Source: Tolypothrix tenuis PCC 7101
GTDB lineage: Bacteria; Cyanobacteriota; Cyanobacteriia; Cyanobacteriales; Nostocaceae
Direction of reading: 5' to 3'
Length of the DNA: 64,000 nt
NCBI RefSeq assembly: GCF_002368295.1
Contig: NZ_AP018248.1
Coordinates: 4,868,500-4,932,499, forward strand
Positions within the stretch are counted from its first letter, which is position 1. Every line of letters starts with the position of its first letter. The notes beneath the pieces are model-generated. The model worked only from the letters and a program-made list of their open reading frames with translations. It had not been told where the DNA came from and ran no database searches. Position numbers and translations under genes: made by a program. Of the stretch, positions 43,902-56,723 are shown piece by piece.

Positions 43902-45719
43902 TTAGAACCTAAATGTAGTGCGAATAACTCCTGTATAGATGGTGTCGTTATTGCTGTTATGTTCGGGATTAAATATCACAATTAATCCGGGTGTAATCGA
44001 AAGATTGCTATTTACTTGGTATCGATATAAAGCCTCTAAATGGAAAGATGTTCCAGTATCTATACGTCTATCAGGAACAAGATTTGTGGCGCTAACGCTA
44101 TTGTTGCCAAAGTCATTACCAGTTACTTTCGGTGGTTGTCCAAAGATAATACCGCCAAGATTCCCCTTTTTACCCAAGTCAGGGAAGGCGAGAGTTACAG
44201 CCCAGTTCCAAATATCTGCTTTATCGCCACGATTGACATTCGCACCTGAACTATTTTCTGCGATCGCCTGAGTATATCCCACCCAACCGCCAAGGGTAAA
44301 TTGGGGACTGAAACGATAATTGGCTTGGAAACCATAGTTGTTGGTTGTGGTATTCACCGGAGTAGTAGCACTAGAGTTTAAGGGATTATTCGCAAATGCA
44401 CTTCCATAGGAACCAGAAACTACCACATCACCATCATTGTTAGCGCCTTTGAGGTAGGAATGTGCATAAGTTAAACCTAAGCTCAAGTTTGTGTTGGGCT
44501 GAAATGCTAATTGTGCTAAAGCGCCATAACTACCGTCAAATAAACCTTTACCGTCACTAGGTTCGCTACCTCTGCGCGCTAAATAACCCCCTGATAAGGT
44601 GATGGTGTCACTTAACTTGAAAATTGCACTCACACCCGAACCTGTATTGCTGGCTGAGGAGGTATTACTAGCGCGGTAAATTGGAGAGAAGCGACCAAAG
44701 CGAGATAAAGAACCAACAGGAGTGGAAGACAACAAGGGGTTAAAGGTGTTGAAGTTGTCGTAGAACTCGCCTCCAATCGCATCAACGATGATGTTGAGTT
44801 TTTCACCCACAGGAAAACGATAATATAACTTGCCCATCTGAACACTGTTATCAGCATTATTGGTAGTGTCCCAGGATGTACGAGTCATGTTTGTACCTGT
44901 GACCGCACCACTAAAAGCTGTGGTGTTGTTGGCTTCTAACCGTGTAAATAGTTGGTCTTTACCTGTGAAGCTGGTAATTAAGTTTAGACGGATGCGATCG
45001 CTAAATGTGGCCCTATCTTGCAGTCTGCGTCCACCTGATGCCGCATACTGATTGTTGGCAAAAGTGTCTCTAGTTGCGCCTGCTGGTCTGGCGTTGATTT
45101 CATTCCACACATCAGAGTTTAGCGCGCGATCGCCACCAAACACGCTACCAAGACTGAAAATTACTTCTCCACTCAACTTGGTAGTAGCAGAAAACTGTTG
45201 ACTTTCTAGTGTAGCTGTCCGACCCTCCAAGCCATCCAACCTACCCCTCAGTTCTGCCAATCCATCAGCAAACTCTTGTTGCAATTTCTGTAAGGTTTCT
45301 AGGTCTTGCTTTGTGACTAAATCGGCTGTACCAGTGGCAATCAGTTCATTAACTCGATTCAAACAAGCATTTAAACCAGCTGCAAATTCATAGCGAGTCA
45401 GCGCCCGATTTCCGCGAAAGCTACTATCTGGATATCCCGCAATGCAACCATAGCGTTCAACTAGAGACTGCAATGCTTGAAATGCCCAATCTGTTGGCTG
45501 TACATCAGAAAGTTGCGATACTGATGTTACCTGCTCCATTGCAGTGTTTGGCTGTGCGTTTTCATCTACAACCGACTGGCTGTGTTGGGATATTTCGGGT
45601 TGTGACTGATTTATTTGGCTATCTCCTACCACTTGATTCGCCGATGCAGCTTTCGCTGTCATCATACTAGCTATCACAAGTAACAATGAAGTCCGGACTA
45701 AAGTGGACATTGACCTCAC
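43902..45719 (-). CDS. SLH-domain outer-membrane porin (iron-uptake porin/OprB family)
   Basis: 605 residues. A signal peptide (TSLLLVIASMMTAKAASA) is followed by an SLH domain (SDVQPTDWAFQALQSLVERY), a coiled-coil linker (DLETLQKLQQEFADGLAELR) and a long beta-barrel region with aromatic-rich strands ending in TGVIRTTFRF, the terminal Phe of outer-membrane proteins. This is the cyanobacterial SomA/iron-uptake-porin family. It likely passes small ions or solutes. Two TACCAA-N5-TTGGTA sites lie 17-55 bp before the start, overlapping the expected promoter or leader, so it is a good candidate for oxyanion entry. Confidence 0.9.
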   Translation of the reverse strand: MRSMSTLVRTSLLLVIASMMTAKAASANQVVGDSQINQSQPEISQHSQSVVDENAQPNTAMEQVTSVSQLSDVQPTDWAFQALQSLVERYGCIAGYPDSSFRGNRALTRYEFAAGLNACLNRVNELIATGTADLVTKQDLETLQKLQQEFADGLAELRGRLDGLEGRTATLESQQFSATTKLSGEVIFSLGSVFGGDRALNSDVWNEINARPAGATRDTFANNQYAASGGRRLQDRATFSDRIRLNLITSFTGKDQLFTRLEANNTTAFSGAVTGTNMTRTSWDTTNNADNSVQMGKLYYRFPVGEKLNIIVDAIGGEFYDNFNTFNPLLSSTPVGSLSRFGRFSPIYRASNTSSASNTGSGVSAIFKLSDTITLSGGYLARRGSEPSDGKGLFDGSYGALAQLAFQPNTNLSLGLTYAHSYLKGANNDGDVVVSGSYGSAFANNPLNSSATTPVNTTTNNYGFQANYRFSPQFTLGGWVGYTQAIAENSSGANVNRGDKADIWNWAVTLAFPDLGKKGNLGGIIFGQPPKVTGNDFGNNSVSATNLVPDRRIDTGTSFHLEALYRYQVNSNLSITPGLIVIFNPEHNSNNDTIYTGVIRTTFRF

Positions 45720-46214
45720 ACCTCAAATATATTAGAACCAACATAACTGGTATATTTTTCCAATTATGTTGGTATATCGTAGCAAGAATTACGCAGTTTT
45801 AGAAGAGATTGCTCTTCTACTTAGCTCGACTTTATACAAAATTTAGAACTCAGCTTTCTTGATTTGGCAAAAACCCTAGTACCGCTACGCAGAATTCAAA
45901 ATTCAAAATTCAAAATGAGCATAGGATAAGCTTTTCGCTAATTTGGAATCGTTGTTTCATTTACGCTGTGTCATACTAGCTTTTTGACAAATACTTTTTT
46001 ATGTCATGGATTCTCGACAAATCCCAAAAACTAAAACTAGAAGGAGTTTCAGAGCCAAGTTTTGGGTTTCCTAAAGAATAAATTCGAGCTAAGGAAATGC
46101 ACTGAGAATCTTTCAAACAAACAGATAAATCTTACAAATTTTGCAAATACCAAGAACTTACAACACCAAAACTAATGCTAAAAATTACATTCAGTTAACA
46201 ATACCTAGAAACTT
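45720..46214. other. Intergenic region with operators and an AATTCAA repeat
   Basis: 495 bases between two leftward genes. It holds the operator pair (45736-45774) and three AATTCAA units at about 45894-45915. The stretch 45920-46214 shows no recognised feature. Confidence 0.5.
45736..45774. promoter_or_regulatory. Operator pair at the porin promoter
   Basis: AACCAACATAACTGGTA (45736-45752) and TTCCAATTATGTTGGTA (45758-45774); centres 22 bp apart. Together they also form an exact ACCAACATAA/TTATGTTGGT inverted repeat (45737-45746 and 45764-45773). Confidence 0.75.
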
Positions 46215-46730
46215 TTATTCCCTGGCGATGACGATATCGTTGGATTTAATGATTGCATAAGCTTCTTGTCCCTCATATAACTCCAACTCTTCTGCTGAAA
46301 CTCTGGTAATCATCGAGGTTAATTCAACTTTTTGAACAATTTCCAGCGTTATTTCACTGTTAACAGACCCATTGACAACTCGTTTGACTATCCCTTTGAG
46401 GACATTGCGAGAGCTGACTTTTAGTGATTTTTTTTGGTTATTAATTTCTATCTCTGGCTGATGAAAATAGGTATCTCCTGTGTCTACTTGCTTACTAGTT
46501 TTTTTCCTTCTACGAGTTTTACTTAAAAGCTTTTGAGTTTGAGCTTCTTGCTCATCGTCCTGCTTATGTGGTGATGACAGCGATGTTGAGGAGTGCTGAT
46601 TAAGACTGCGTACTAGTTCTCGCAGGATCTCAGTTTTTGTCCGCTGAGACTCCTGACAGAACTCCTCCAGAATCTCTCGTTCCTCTGGTGACGTTTGAAA
46701 TGTAATCCATCCTTGTTCTTTTCTTGGCAT
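46215..46730 (-). CDS. Ribbon-helix-helix/Mop-domain regulator, candidate Mo/V repressor
   Basis: 171 residues. The N-terminus (WITFQTSPEEREILEEFCQE, then TKTEILRELVRSL) has the strand-helix-helix layout of ribbon-helix-helix DNA-binding proteins. A charged linker (about 45-105) leads to a single Mop/TOBE domain (RNVLKGIVKRVVNGSVNSEI, LTSMITRVSAEELELYEGQE, AYAIIKSNDIVIARE), which binds molybdate in other proteins. Classic ModE uses a winged helix instead. A perfect TACCAA-N5-TTGGTA site begins six bases before its start codon, so autoregulation is likely. Known A. variabilis repressors of vnf genes are VnfR1 and VnfR2; I cannot tell whether this is one of them. Confidence 0.75.
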   Translation of the reverse strand: MPRKEQGWITFQTSPEEREILEEFCQESQRTKTEILRELVRSLNQHSSTSLSSPHKQDDEQEAQTQKLLSKTRRRKKTSKQVDTGDTYFHQPEIEINNQKKSLKVSSRNVLKGIVKRVVNGSVNSEITLEIVQKVELTSMITRVSAEELELYEGQEAYAIIKSNDIVIARE

Positions 46731-46735
46731 AATAT

Positions 46736-46752
46736 TACCAATTTGTTTGGTA
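46736..46752. promoter_or_regulatory. Perfect operator TACCAA-TTTGT-TTGGTA
   Basis: A perfect 6-5-6 palindrome, directly upstream of the regulator start (46730) and 72 bp before the second modA start (46824). A TACCAA half-site follows at 46778-46783. Confidence 0.75.
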
Positions 46753-46823
46753 CAATTTTGGTTGTCTTGTTAAATTCTACCAACGTCAATTTTAAAAAAA
46801 TTCTTCGGCGTGCAGTTTTTTAT

Positions 46824-47621
46824 ATGAACAGAAGACGAATTCTTACGTTAATTGGTACAGCAGCAGCTAGCTTTCTCTTAACCACTAGTTTACCAACAGT
46901 TGCGCCCTCACCCGTACTCGCACAGTCAAAAGGCAGCCTCCTTGTGTCTGCCGCCGCCAGTTTGAAAGAAGCTCTAGAAGAGATTAAGCCTCTTTACCAA
47001 CAAAGTCAACCAAATACCAACATTAATTATAATTTTGGGGCTTCTGGTGCGTTGCAGCAACAGATTGAACAAGGCGCTCCCGCAGATATCTTTATTTCGG
47101 CTGGTAAAAAACAAGTAGATGCTTTAGAACAAAAAGGGCTATTGCTAGGCGGAACTCGTTCTATCTTGGCAAAGAATCGTCTGGTTCTGATCGTACCTAA
47201 AAACGTTGTAGGTATTACCAGCTTTTACAGCCTCAAGGATAGCAACAAAATTAAAAAAATTGCCATTGGTGAACCTAGAAGCGTACCCGCAGGACAATAT
47301 GCAGAGCAAGTCTTGCAAAAATTAAAGATTTTGCCACAAGTCAAATCTAAGCTGGTTTACGCTAACAATGTGCGTCAAGTACTAGCATCTGTAGAAAGCG
47401 GAAATGCTGATGCAGGTTTAGTTTACGTCACGGATGCCAAAATCTCTGATAAGGTCAAAATTGTGGTAGCGGCTGACGAGAAATATCACTCCCCGATTAT
47501 TTATCCATTTGCAGTCCTCAAAAGCAGCAAAAATTCTGATACTGCTAAGGAATTTGCCCAATTCTTAACTAGTAATCAAGCTAAAGCTGTACTGCAAAAA
47601 TATGGCTTTATTCTGCCTTAA
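46824..47621 (+). CDS. modA: ModA-type molybdate-binding protein
   Basis: The start is taken at 46824 (MNRRRILTLIGTAAASFLLT), because the upstream codons overlap the regulator gene and the signal peptide begins here. 265 residues, signal peptide cut near VLA. The mature part has SAAASLKEALEEIKPLYQQS, the ASG of the second ligand loop (NFGASGALQQQIEQG), then ADIFISAGKKQVDALEQ, AIGEPRSVPAGQYAEQVLQ and GLVYVTDAKI, all canonical ModA. It shares most residues with the modA at 42952. Divergent from the Mop-domain regulator. Confidence 0.9.
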   Translation: MNRRRILTLIGTAAASFLLTTSLPTVAPSPVLAQSKGSLLVSAAASLKEALEEIKPLYQQSQPNTNINYNFGASGALQQQIEQGAPADIFISAGKKQVDALEQKGLLLGGTRSILAKNRLVLIVPKNVVGITSFYSLKDSNKIKKIAIGEPRSVPAGQYAEQVLQKLKILPQVKSKLVYANNVRQVLASVESGNADAGLVYVTDAKISDKVKIVVAADEKYHSPIIYPFAVLKSSKNSDTAKEFAQFLTSNQAKAVLQKYGFILP

Positions 47622-47631
47622 TATTAATATC

Positions 47632-47660
47632 ACAATCTTTCATAGTTTGTGAAAGATTGT
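47632..47660 (+). terminator. Hairpin terminator after the second modA
   Basis: ACAATCTTTCA (47632-47642) pairs exactly with TGAAAGATTGT (47650-47660), 7-base loop, followed by a T-containing AAGAGATTTT stretch. It lies 11 bp beyond the modA stop. Confidence 0.7.
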
Positions 47661-47909
47661 AAGAGATTTTGTTGACTGTTGACGGTCAATAAGTCTTTCT
47701 GACGGGGAAAAGAGGTAATATCAAGTCCGGTTAATTAATTATGATTCGGCCATCTGTGAAACATTATGAAAATCTCTTTCCCTCTTTTTTATTTATACCA
47801 ATTCTCCAAAATTCAACAACGCATCCAAGCTCAGAAATCCTTTTGATATCTGGCTGTCTTAATTTTCAATAGGTATTACCACTTAACCGAAAGTATTTTA
47901 TCTGCTCCT

Positions 47910-48113
47910 ATGTATAAATTCATCAAAAATTTTCTACTTGGAGTCTTAATAGGTAGTAACTTGTTGACACCACTCGCTATGCTCTTAGGTAATATTGAAG
48001 GATTTAAGGTTGGGCTGATAATCTATTTCTTATCTAGCTTATTAGTACAAGAACTCAATCCGCGATCGCGCAGCTTCAAAAGAGAAAATTCACAGTATCA
48101 AGAATACCTTTAA
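47910..48113 (+). CDS. Small membrane protein
   Basis: 67 residues with two hydrophobic helices (NFLLGVLIGSNLLTPLAMLL and GLIIYFLSSLLVQEL). No family is recognised. It abuts the 3' end of the HsdR remnant on the opposite strand. Confidence 0.4.
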   Translation: MYKFIKNFLLGVLIGSNLLTPLAMLLGNIEGFKVGLIIYFLSSLLVQELNPRSRSFKRENSQYQEYL

Positions 48114-49069
48114 TCACAGCAGAAACGGTTAGGTCTGGTACAAAAAGGATGGCGTAGCAATTTTTTATTGAGATTAGCTTGCTTCTGTTCAAATACTATG
48201 AAATGCTTAACTAGTTCTAAAAAGCGCCGCTTGTCAAAAATTCCTTGAATTACTATCTCTAGTTCAGTTTCTCCTGTGGCGGGGAAATCTTCACCATCAA
48301 TAGTGCGCCAGGGTAAAAACTCTTGCCAATCAGAGGTTAAAGTTCCTACTCGTGCTTGACTTCCGCAAGCAATAACTACACATGCATTATAGGTAAACAG
48401 TGTTGGTATCTGTTGTTTGTAATTTTGCAACCGTTGATAAACTTGTTTGAGGGTAGCTTTTTGATTGTTGGGTTCAGTCCAGACAATTACTGCTAATGGT
48501 ATCCCATTAATAAAGACCACTACATCCAAATTGTGAGTATAATTGCCCTCAATAACAGTACATGGATGTATGACTAACCAATCGTTATTATGCAGATTTG
48601 ATGAATCGAGCAGCCAGAGTTGATCGTTTACTATTTGCCCATCTTTGGGGTAAGTGATATTAATACCATCGGTCAACAGTTTATGGCAGCGACGGTTATT
48701 TTCAATTAATAGACAATTATTTTTGGCAGTTAACTCAGAGATAGTTTTTGCGATCGCAGACAATGGTATTGTCGGGTTAATTCTCTGCAAGGCCTTCAAC
48801 AGGCGATCGCGCAAAATTACTTCACTATTACTATAACGTTGTACTGGATGTCTAACACCGTCAATATCTGACTGCAAAAGAACTGTGTAGCCAATTACCT
48901 CGAACCAAGTTAAACAATGCTGCTGTAGGGTATACCAACCCAAAGGATTGCGAACTGGAAAAGTAAATCGTCTTGCTGCAATGGTTGGTGCGAGATGCAA
49001 GCGCTGACGCAACTTTCTGTGCTGGCTGCTTGCTTTGAGTGTTACTATTCTGGGCTGTGCTGGATTCAT
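48110..49069 (-). pseudogene. Type I restriction HsdR N-terminal remnant
   Basis: 319 residues. The region GYTVLLQSDIDGVRHPVQRY, then HNNDWLVIHPCTVIEGNYTH, LDVVVFINGIPLAVIVW, YKQQIPTLFTYNACVVIACG and RRFLELVKHFIVFE is the nuclease part of HsdR. Functional HsdR has LAVIELKN here; this copy reads LAVIVWTE, losing the Glu and Lys of the active site. All helicase motors that should follow (about 700 residues) are absent and no hsdM or hsdS is near, so this is a decayed fragment. Confidence 0.8.
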
Positions 49070-49198
49070 CAGCAGAGAAGCAGTAATTTTGTAATGAATA
49101 CAAATGCTAGGTATTAGCCCTCAAGGAGCATATACTGGTTGCCTAGTAATTATCAAAGCTGAAATCGATTATTTAAATTGTATCGGTTGTGCCAATTC

Positions 49199-49215
49199 TA
49201 CCAGCTAAGTTGGTA
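49199..49215. promoter_or_regulatory. Operator TACCAG-CTAAG-TTGGTA
   Basis: A near-perfect 6-5-6 palindrome, 748 bp upstream of the modA-like gene at 49963. A TATGCT-TATA-like stretch is about 80 bp downstream of it, so it could control a promoter that makes a long leader into the modA-like/vnf genes. Confidence 0.55.
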
Positions 49216-49364
49216 AAAATCTTCATAACTACTATCCCTGCAAGTTTTTGCATTGAAAATTAACTAACGCAAGTAAAATTGCAAGATGTATGCTATGCTT
49301 TACATATAGGGAATCAAGAGCGTAAATCACAAAAGATGGATTCTAGAAGAGGCACTGGAATCTC

Positions 49365-49475
49365 CATGCTTGTTATGTGATGAGACGACATTTTGTGAGT
49401 TAACCAATCGTTTGATGAACTGATGGTCATGTTCCACAACATTCTGGAGGATTGTGGAAACAATAGATTTGTAGC
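49365..49475 (-). pseudogene. IS6-type transposase fragment
   Basis: Read on the minus strand, NVVEHDHQFIKRLVNSQN resembles the NxIEQDHRFIKRL block of IS6-family DDE transposases. The reading frame breaks on both sides, and no terminal repeats are visible. Confidence 0.45.
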
Positions 49476-49962
49476 AGACTCGGAGTTATGGGGATACCTC
49501 CATCTGCTTGCAGTTCATCAATCGACTTGGAACCAACAGCATTCTATAGAAGGGGATACCGCTATCGAGTAAGTCAAAAGATGGAAAGACGCGATTAATT
49601 GCGTCTGTACTTAAGTAGTCTTGCAAACTAGCGAACAGATGAAGAGTTTTGTAATTGTCACCCTCGGACTTCCGTGAGATTTACTTAAAGGGTGGCGAAA
49701 TTTTGTCATAGTTAAAATTAGCGATCGCTATCTCTAAGAGTGACCATATTTTTTGTAAATGACTGGGTTAAAGTCAGCAATAAAATATGGCAATTGCTCC
49801 ATTTGTAGTATTGATTGCAAAATCTCCAAATACTTTCTCCTCTACTCCCTGGCTGTTATAGGACATGGGAGACATTCTTTTCAGCAAAAAAAACACTCTA
49901 TTTCGGGCGTAATCACTAATTAATTTCTCAACACCTACTGAATGATTGTGAGGTAACAATTT

Positions 49963-50754
49963 ATGGGCATAGCTATGGAATTAAGTAATTTGGTTCTTTT
50001 TGATGACAACGATCGCCTATCAGTCACATTATATGCATCTCATAGCTTAAAAGGCGCTCTTTCAGAAGTTGCACAAGCTTTTACTAGGAAATATAAGATA
50101 CCTATAAAACTTGAATTTGACAATTCTGATTCGCTGCGAGAACGGATTTTGAAAAGCGAAAAAGCAGATATCTTTGCTGCTGCTGATTTTAAAAATCCTT
50201 ATGCACTGATGCAAGTTAGTAAAGGTAGCCCTGTAGTCAATTTCGTTAGTAATAGAATATGTGCCATAGTTAAACCAGGTTTAAAGGTAACCCCAGATAA
50301 TTTATTAGACTTGATGCTAGCTTCTGATATTCGCGTAGGCATAGCAACACTTAATTCCGAACTGTCTAGGGATTACATACAACAACTGTTCCAGAAAGCC
50401 GAGAAATTAAAATCAGGGAGTTGGGAAAAGCTAAATAACAAGGTTATAGAGTTACGAGGTGGTTATAACTCTTTTGTTGTTCCTCATGGTCTGAATAAGT
50501 TGGCTTACTTCATCCTAGAAACACAACAAGTAGATATGCTTTTAACCTATCGTACAGATGCTCGATTAGCAAGTTTAGCAGCGCCAAATTTACAAATATT
50601 AGAATTACCAGAAAATTTAGCTGTCAAAGCCAATTATGGTATGACCTTGATTAACAACTCTCGTAGTACTGTAGTCATGCTGGCTATGTATATCCTTTCA
50701 CCCTTGGGACAAGAAATCTTAGCCAAATACCATTTTGATACTCCTTTATTGTAG
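49963..50754 (+). CDS. Cytoplasmic ModA-like protein upstream of vnfDG
   Basis: 263 residues. It has a ModA-like layout: LYASHSLKGALSEVAQAFTR, LEFDNSDSLRERILKSEKAD, FAAADFKNPYALMQVSKG, VGIATLNSELSRDYIQQLFQ and QQVDMLLTYRTDARLASLA. The ligand loops (ASHSL and NSDSL) differ from exported ModA, and no signal peptide is present, so it should stay in the cytoplasm. It may sense or store the metal oxyanion rather than import it. From memory, A. variabilis has a gene at this position whose promoter drives vnfDGKEN; here it ends 603 bp before vnfDG with hairpins between. Confidence 0.7.
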   Translation: MGIAMELSNLVLFDDNDRLSVTLYASHSLKGALSEVAQAFTRKYKIPIKLEFDNSDSLRERILKSEKADIFAAADFKNPYALMQVSKGSPVVNFVSNRICAIVKPGLKVTPDNLLDLMLASDIRVGIATLNSELSRDYIQQLFQKAEKLKSGSWEKLNNKVIELRGGYNSFVVPHGLNKLAYFILETQQVDMLLTYRTDARLASLAAPNLQILELPENLAVKANYGMTLINNSRSTVVMLAMYILSPLGQEILAKYHFDTPLL

Positions 50755-55006
<4,252 letters not shown>

Positions 55007-55042
55007 GAAGATTCTAAACGCAAAGTTACGCGAAGTATAACG

Positions 55043-55091
55043 CAAAGGAGCGCAGAGTTTTAAAGAAAGTCTCTCTGCGTGACTTTGCGCT
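55043..55091. repeat. Inverted repeat between vnfK and vnfE
   Basis: CGCAAAGGAGCGCAGAG (55043-55059) pairs with CTCTGCGTGACTTTGCG (55075-55091) with a few mismatches. Similar GCG-rich units continue to 55113. It may be a processing site or a partial terminator in the operon. Confidence 0.7.
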
Positions 55092-55143
55092 CACCTTAGC
55101 GTACCTCTGCGTTAAAAAAATCACAAAACACGAGAGAGGGATT

Positions 55144-56673
55144 ATGCCCACAAACATAGATGCTAACGTCGTATTTTACGGACATTTAAGCGAACTGTAT
55201 CAGCTAGCAAAAGAAGGTAAAATTCAAACCACCCTACAAGGTAGTCATACTCGCCCCTGCAAATTCTGGACTGCAACTAAGATTTTAAGTGGGATTAAAG
55301 ATGCGATCGTCATTTCTCACGGGCCGAGTGGCTGTGCTTATGGGGTGAAACGAGCATATAAGCTCACAAATAGCCGTAATAGTGGTTCCCCCTATGAAGC
55401 CGTTGTCACTACTAACATGAGTGAGAAAGCGGTGATTTTTGGGGGAGAAAAAGAACTACGCGGTGCGATTCGGGAAGTAGATCAAAAATACCATCCAGAT
55501 GCGATCGTTGTCGCCACCAGTTGCGCGTCGGGAATTATTGGCGATTGCGTTGATGATGTGGTGAATAAAGCCCGCAGCGAAATCAACGCCGAAATCATGA
55601 CGATACATTGCGAAGGCTTTGCTGGAGAGTATCGCAGTGGCTTTGATATCGTCTTTCGACAAATTGTAGACTTTATGGAGCCGCCCACACCAGAACGTCA
55701 ATCACAATTAGCTGATTCTGTCAATATTGTCGGTGCGAAGATGGGGCCAGAAAGGACAGAAGTAGAAGGTGATGTCAAGGAACTGAAACGACTGATCAAA
55801 GGAATGGGGGCTAGGGTTCACAGTGTAATTGCAGGTGATTGCACATTAGATGAACTCAAACAAGCACCGAGTGCAGCAGTTAACTGTACCTTATGTTTGG
55901 ATCTTGGCTATACCATCGGTAGAGCCATGTACGATAAATTCGGTACTCCCTTAAATTCTACAATTCTTCCCTATGGTATTAGTGCTACAGAAAAATGGTT
56001 GCAAGGCGCGGCAAAATATTTAGGAATGGAAGCGCAAGCGGCTGCTTTGATGGAACGGGAATATGCAGCCATCAAGACTGAATTTGAGGAAGCGAAGAAA
56101 TATATCGAAGGTAAGTTAGCCATCATCGAAGGACATGATGCTATCAAGTGCTTGTCCATTGCTCATATGTTAGAGCGTGATTTCGGGATGCGTGCGGTGA
56201 TTTATAACTTCCATCCTTGGAGTACAGAAGCACGGGAAACCAGCGTAGATTACCTATTAGAAACGGGATTAGACCCAGAAATCTTGATTACCAAAGGGAC
56301 TTTAGCTTTTGGTAAGTATGAATCAATGAAACAAACAGAAGATGAATTACTAGAATTCATTGGTGGACTGGATGCAGATTCTGTTGTTTATTTTGGTTCT
56401 TCTTTGAGTTTCCCCCATATTCCCGTTGTCGATTTAAACGCCATCTTAAATCGTCCTAGATTTGGTTATCGCGGAGCCTTAAGGGTAGCTAAATGTATTA
56501 AAACTGCACTCCAATATGGCTTTAGACCTCGTAGTTCCTTAACCAAGCAAATGGTATTCCCGAAAAACTCAGGTTTAGCATCTGCGCGATCGCTTACCGG
56601 AAAATTAGCCCAAGACTTACCTGATTGTACTGTATATGGAGGGAAGAAGCGGGGCAAATGTTTTAACGAGTAA
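55144..56673 (+). CDS. vnfE: Cofactor scaffold protein VnfE
   Basis: 509 residues resembling NifE/VnfE: HTRPCKFWTATKILSGIKDA, HGPSGCAYGVKRAYKLTNSR, VATSCASGIIGDCVDDVVNK, HCEGFAGEYRSGFDIVFRQI and the C-terminal GYRGALRVAKCIKTALQYGF. VnfEN assembles the iron-vanadium cofactor. The last residues (LPDCTVYGGKKRGKCFNE) are mirrored in the DNA just after the stop, where a second copy of this 3' end is found. It is followed 45 bp later by vnfN. Confidence 0.92.
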   Translation: MPTNIDANVVFYGHLSELYQLAKEGKIQTTLQGSHTRPCKFWTATKILSGIKDAIVISHGPSGCAYGVKRAYKLTNSRNSGSPYEAVVTTNMSEKAVIFGGEKELRGAIREVDQKYHPDAIVVATSCASGIIGDCVDDVVNKARSEINAEIMTIHCEGFAGEYRSGFDIVFRQIVDFMEPPTPERQSQLADSVNIVGAKMGPERTEVEGDVKELKRLIKGMGARVHSVIAGDCTLDELKQAPSAAVNCTLCLDLGYTIGRAMYDKFGTPLNSTILPYGISATEKWLQGAAKYLGMEAQAAALMEREYAAIKTEFEEAKKYIEGKLAIIEGHDAIKCLSIAHMLERDFGMRAVIYNFHPWSTEARETSVDYLLETGLDPEILITKGTLAFGKYESMKQTEDELLEFIGGLDADSVVYFGSSLSFPHIPVVDLNAILNRPRFGYRGALRVAKCIKTALQYGFRPRSSLTKQMVFPKNSGLASARSLTGKLAQDLPDCTVYGGKKRGKCFNE

Positions 56674-56723
56674 TAACTTAGCCGATTGTACCGTATATGC
56701 AAAGAAGAGAACAGGAAAATGCT
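56617..56723. repeat. Tandem duplication of the vnfE 3' end
   Basis: The stretch at 56617-56662 (containing GATTGTACTGTATATGG) recurs 61 bp later at 56678-56723 (GATTGTACCGTATATGC). Both translate to the same peptide in frame (DCTVYGGKKRGKC and DCTVYAKKRTGKC). The first belongs to the end of vnfE; the second runs into the vnfN start. Confidence 0.8.

Larger units (their letters stand above)
49070..49962. other. Long upstream region of the modA-like/vnf genes
   Basis: 893 bases. It contains the operator at 49199-49215, a transposase remnant (49365-49475) and AT-rich sequence near 49680-49960. No intact gene is recognised. A long 5' leader for the downstream transcript is possible. Confidence 0.45.

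Noticed and set aside
46215..46730. Plain ModE
   Set aside because: The N-terminus has no winged helix of ModE type; it matches ribbon-helix-helix better, and there is only one Mop domain.
48110..49069. Functional type I restriction enzyme
   Set aside because: The ExK site is lost, the helicase motor is missing, and no hsdM or hsdS is present.
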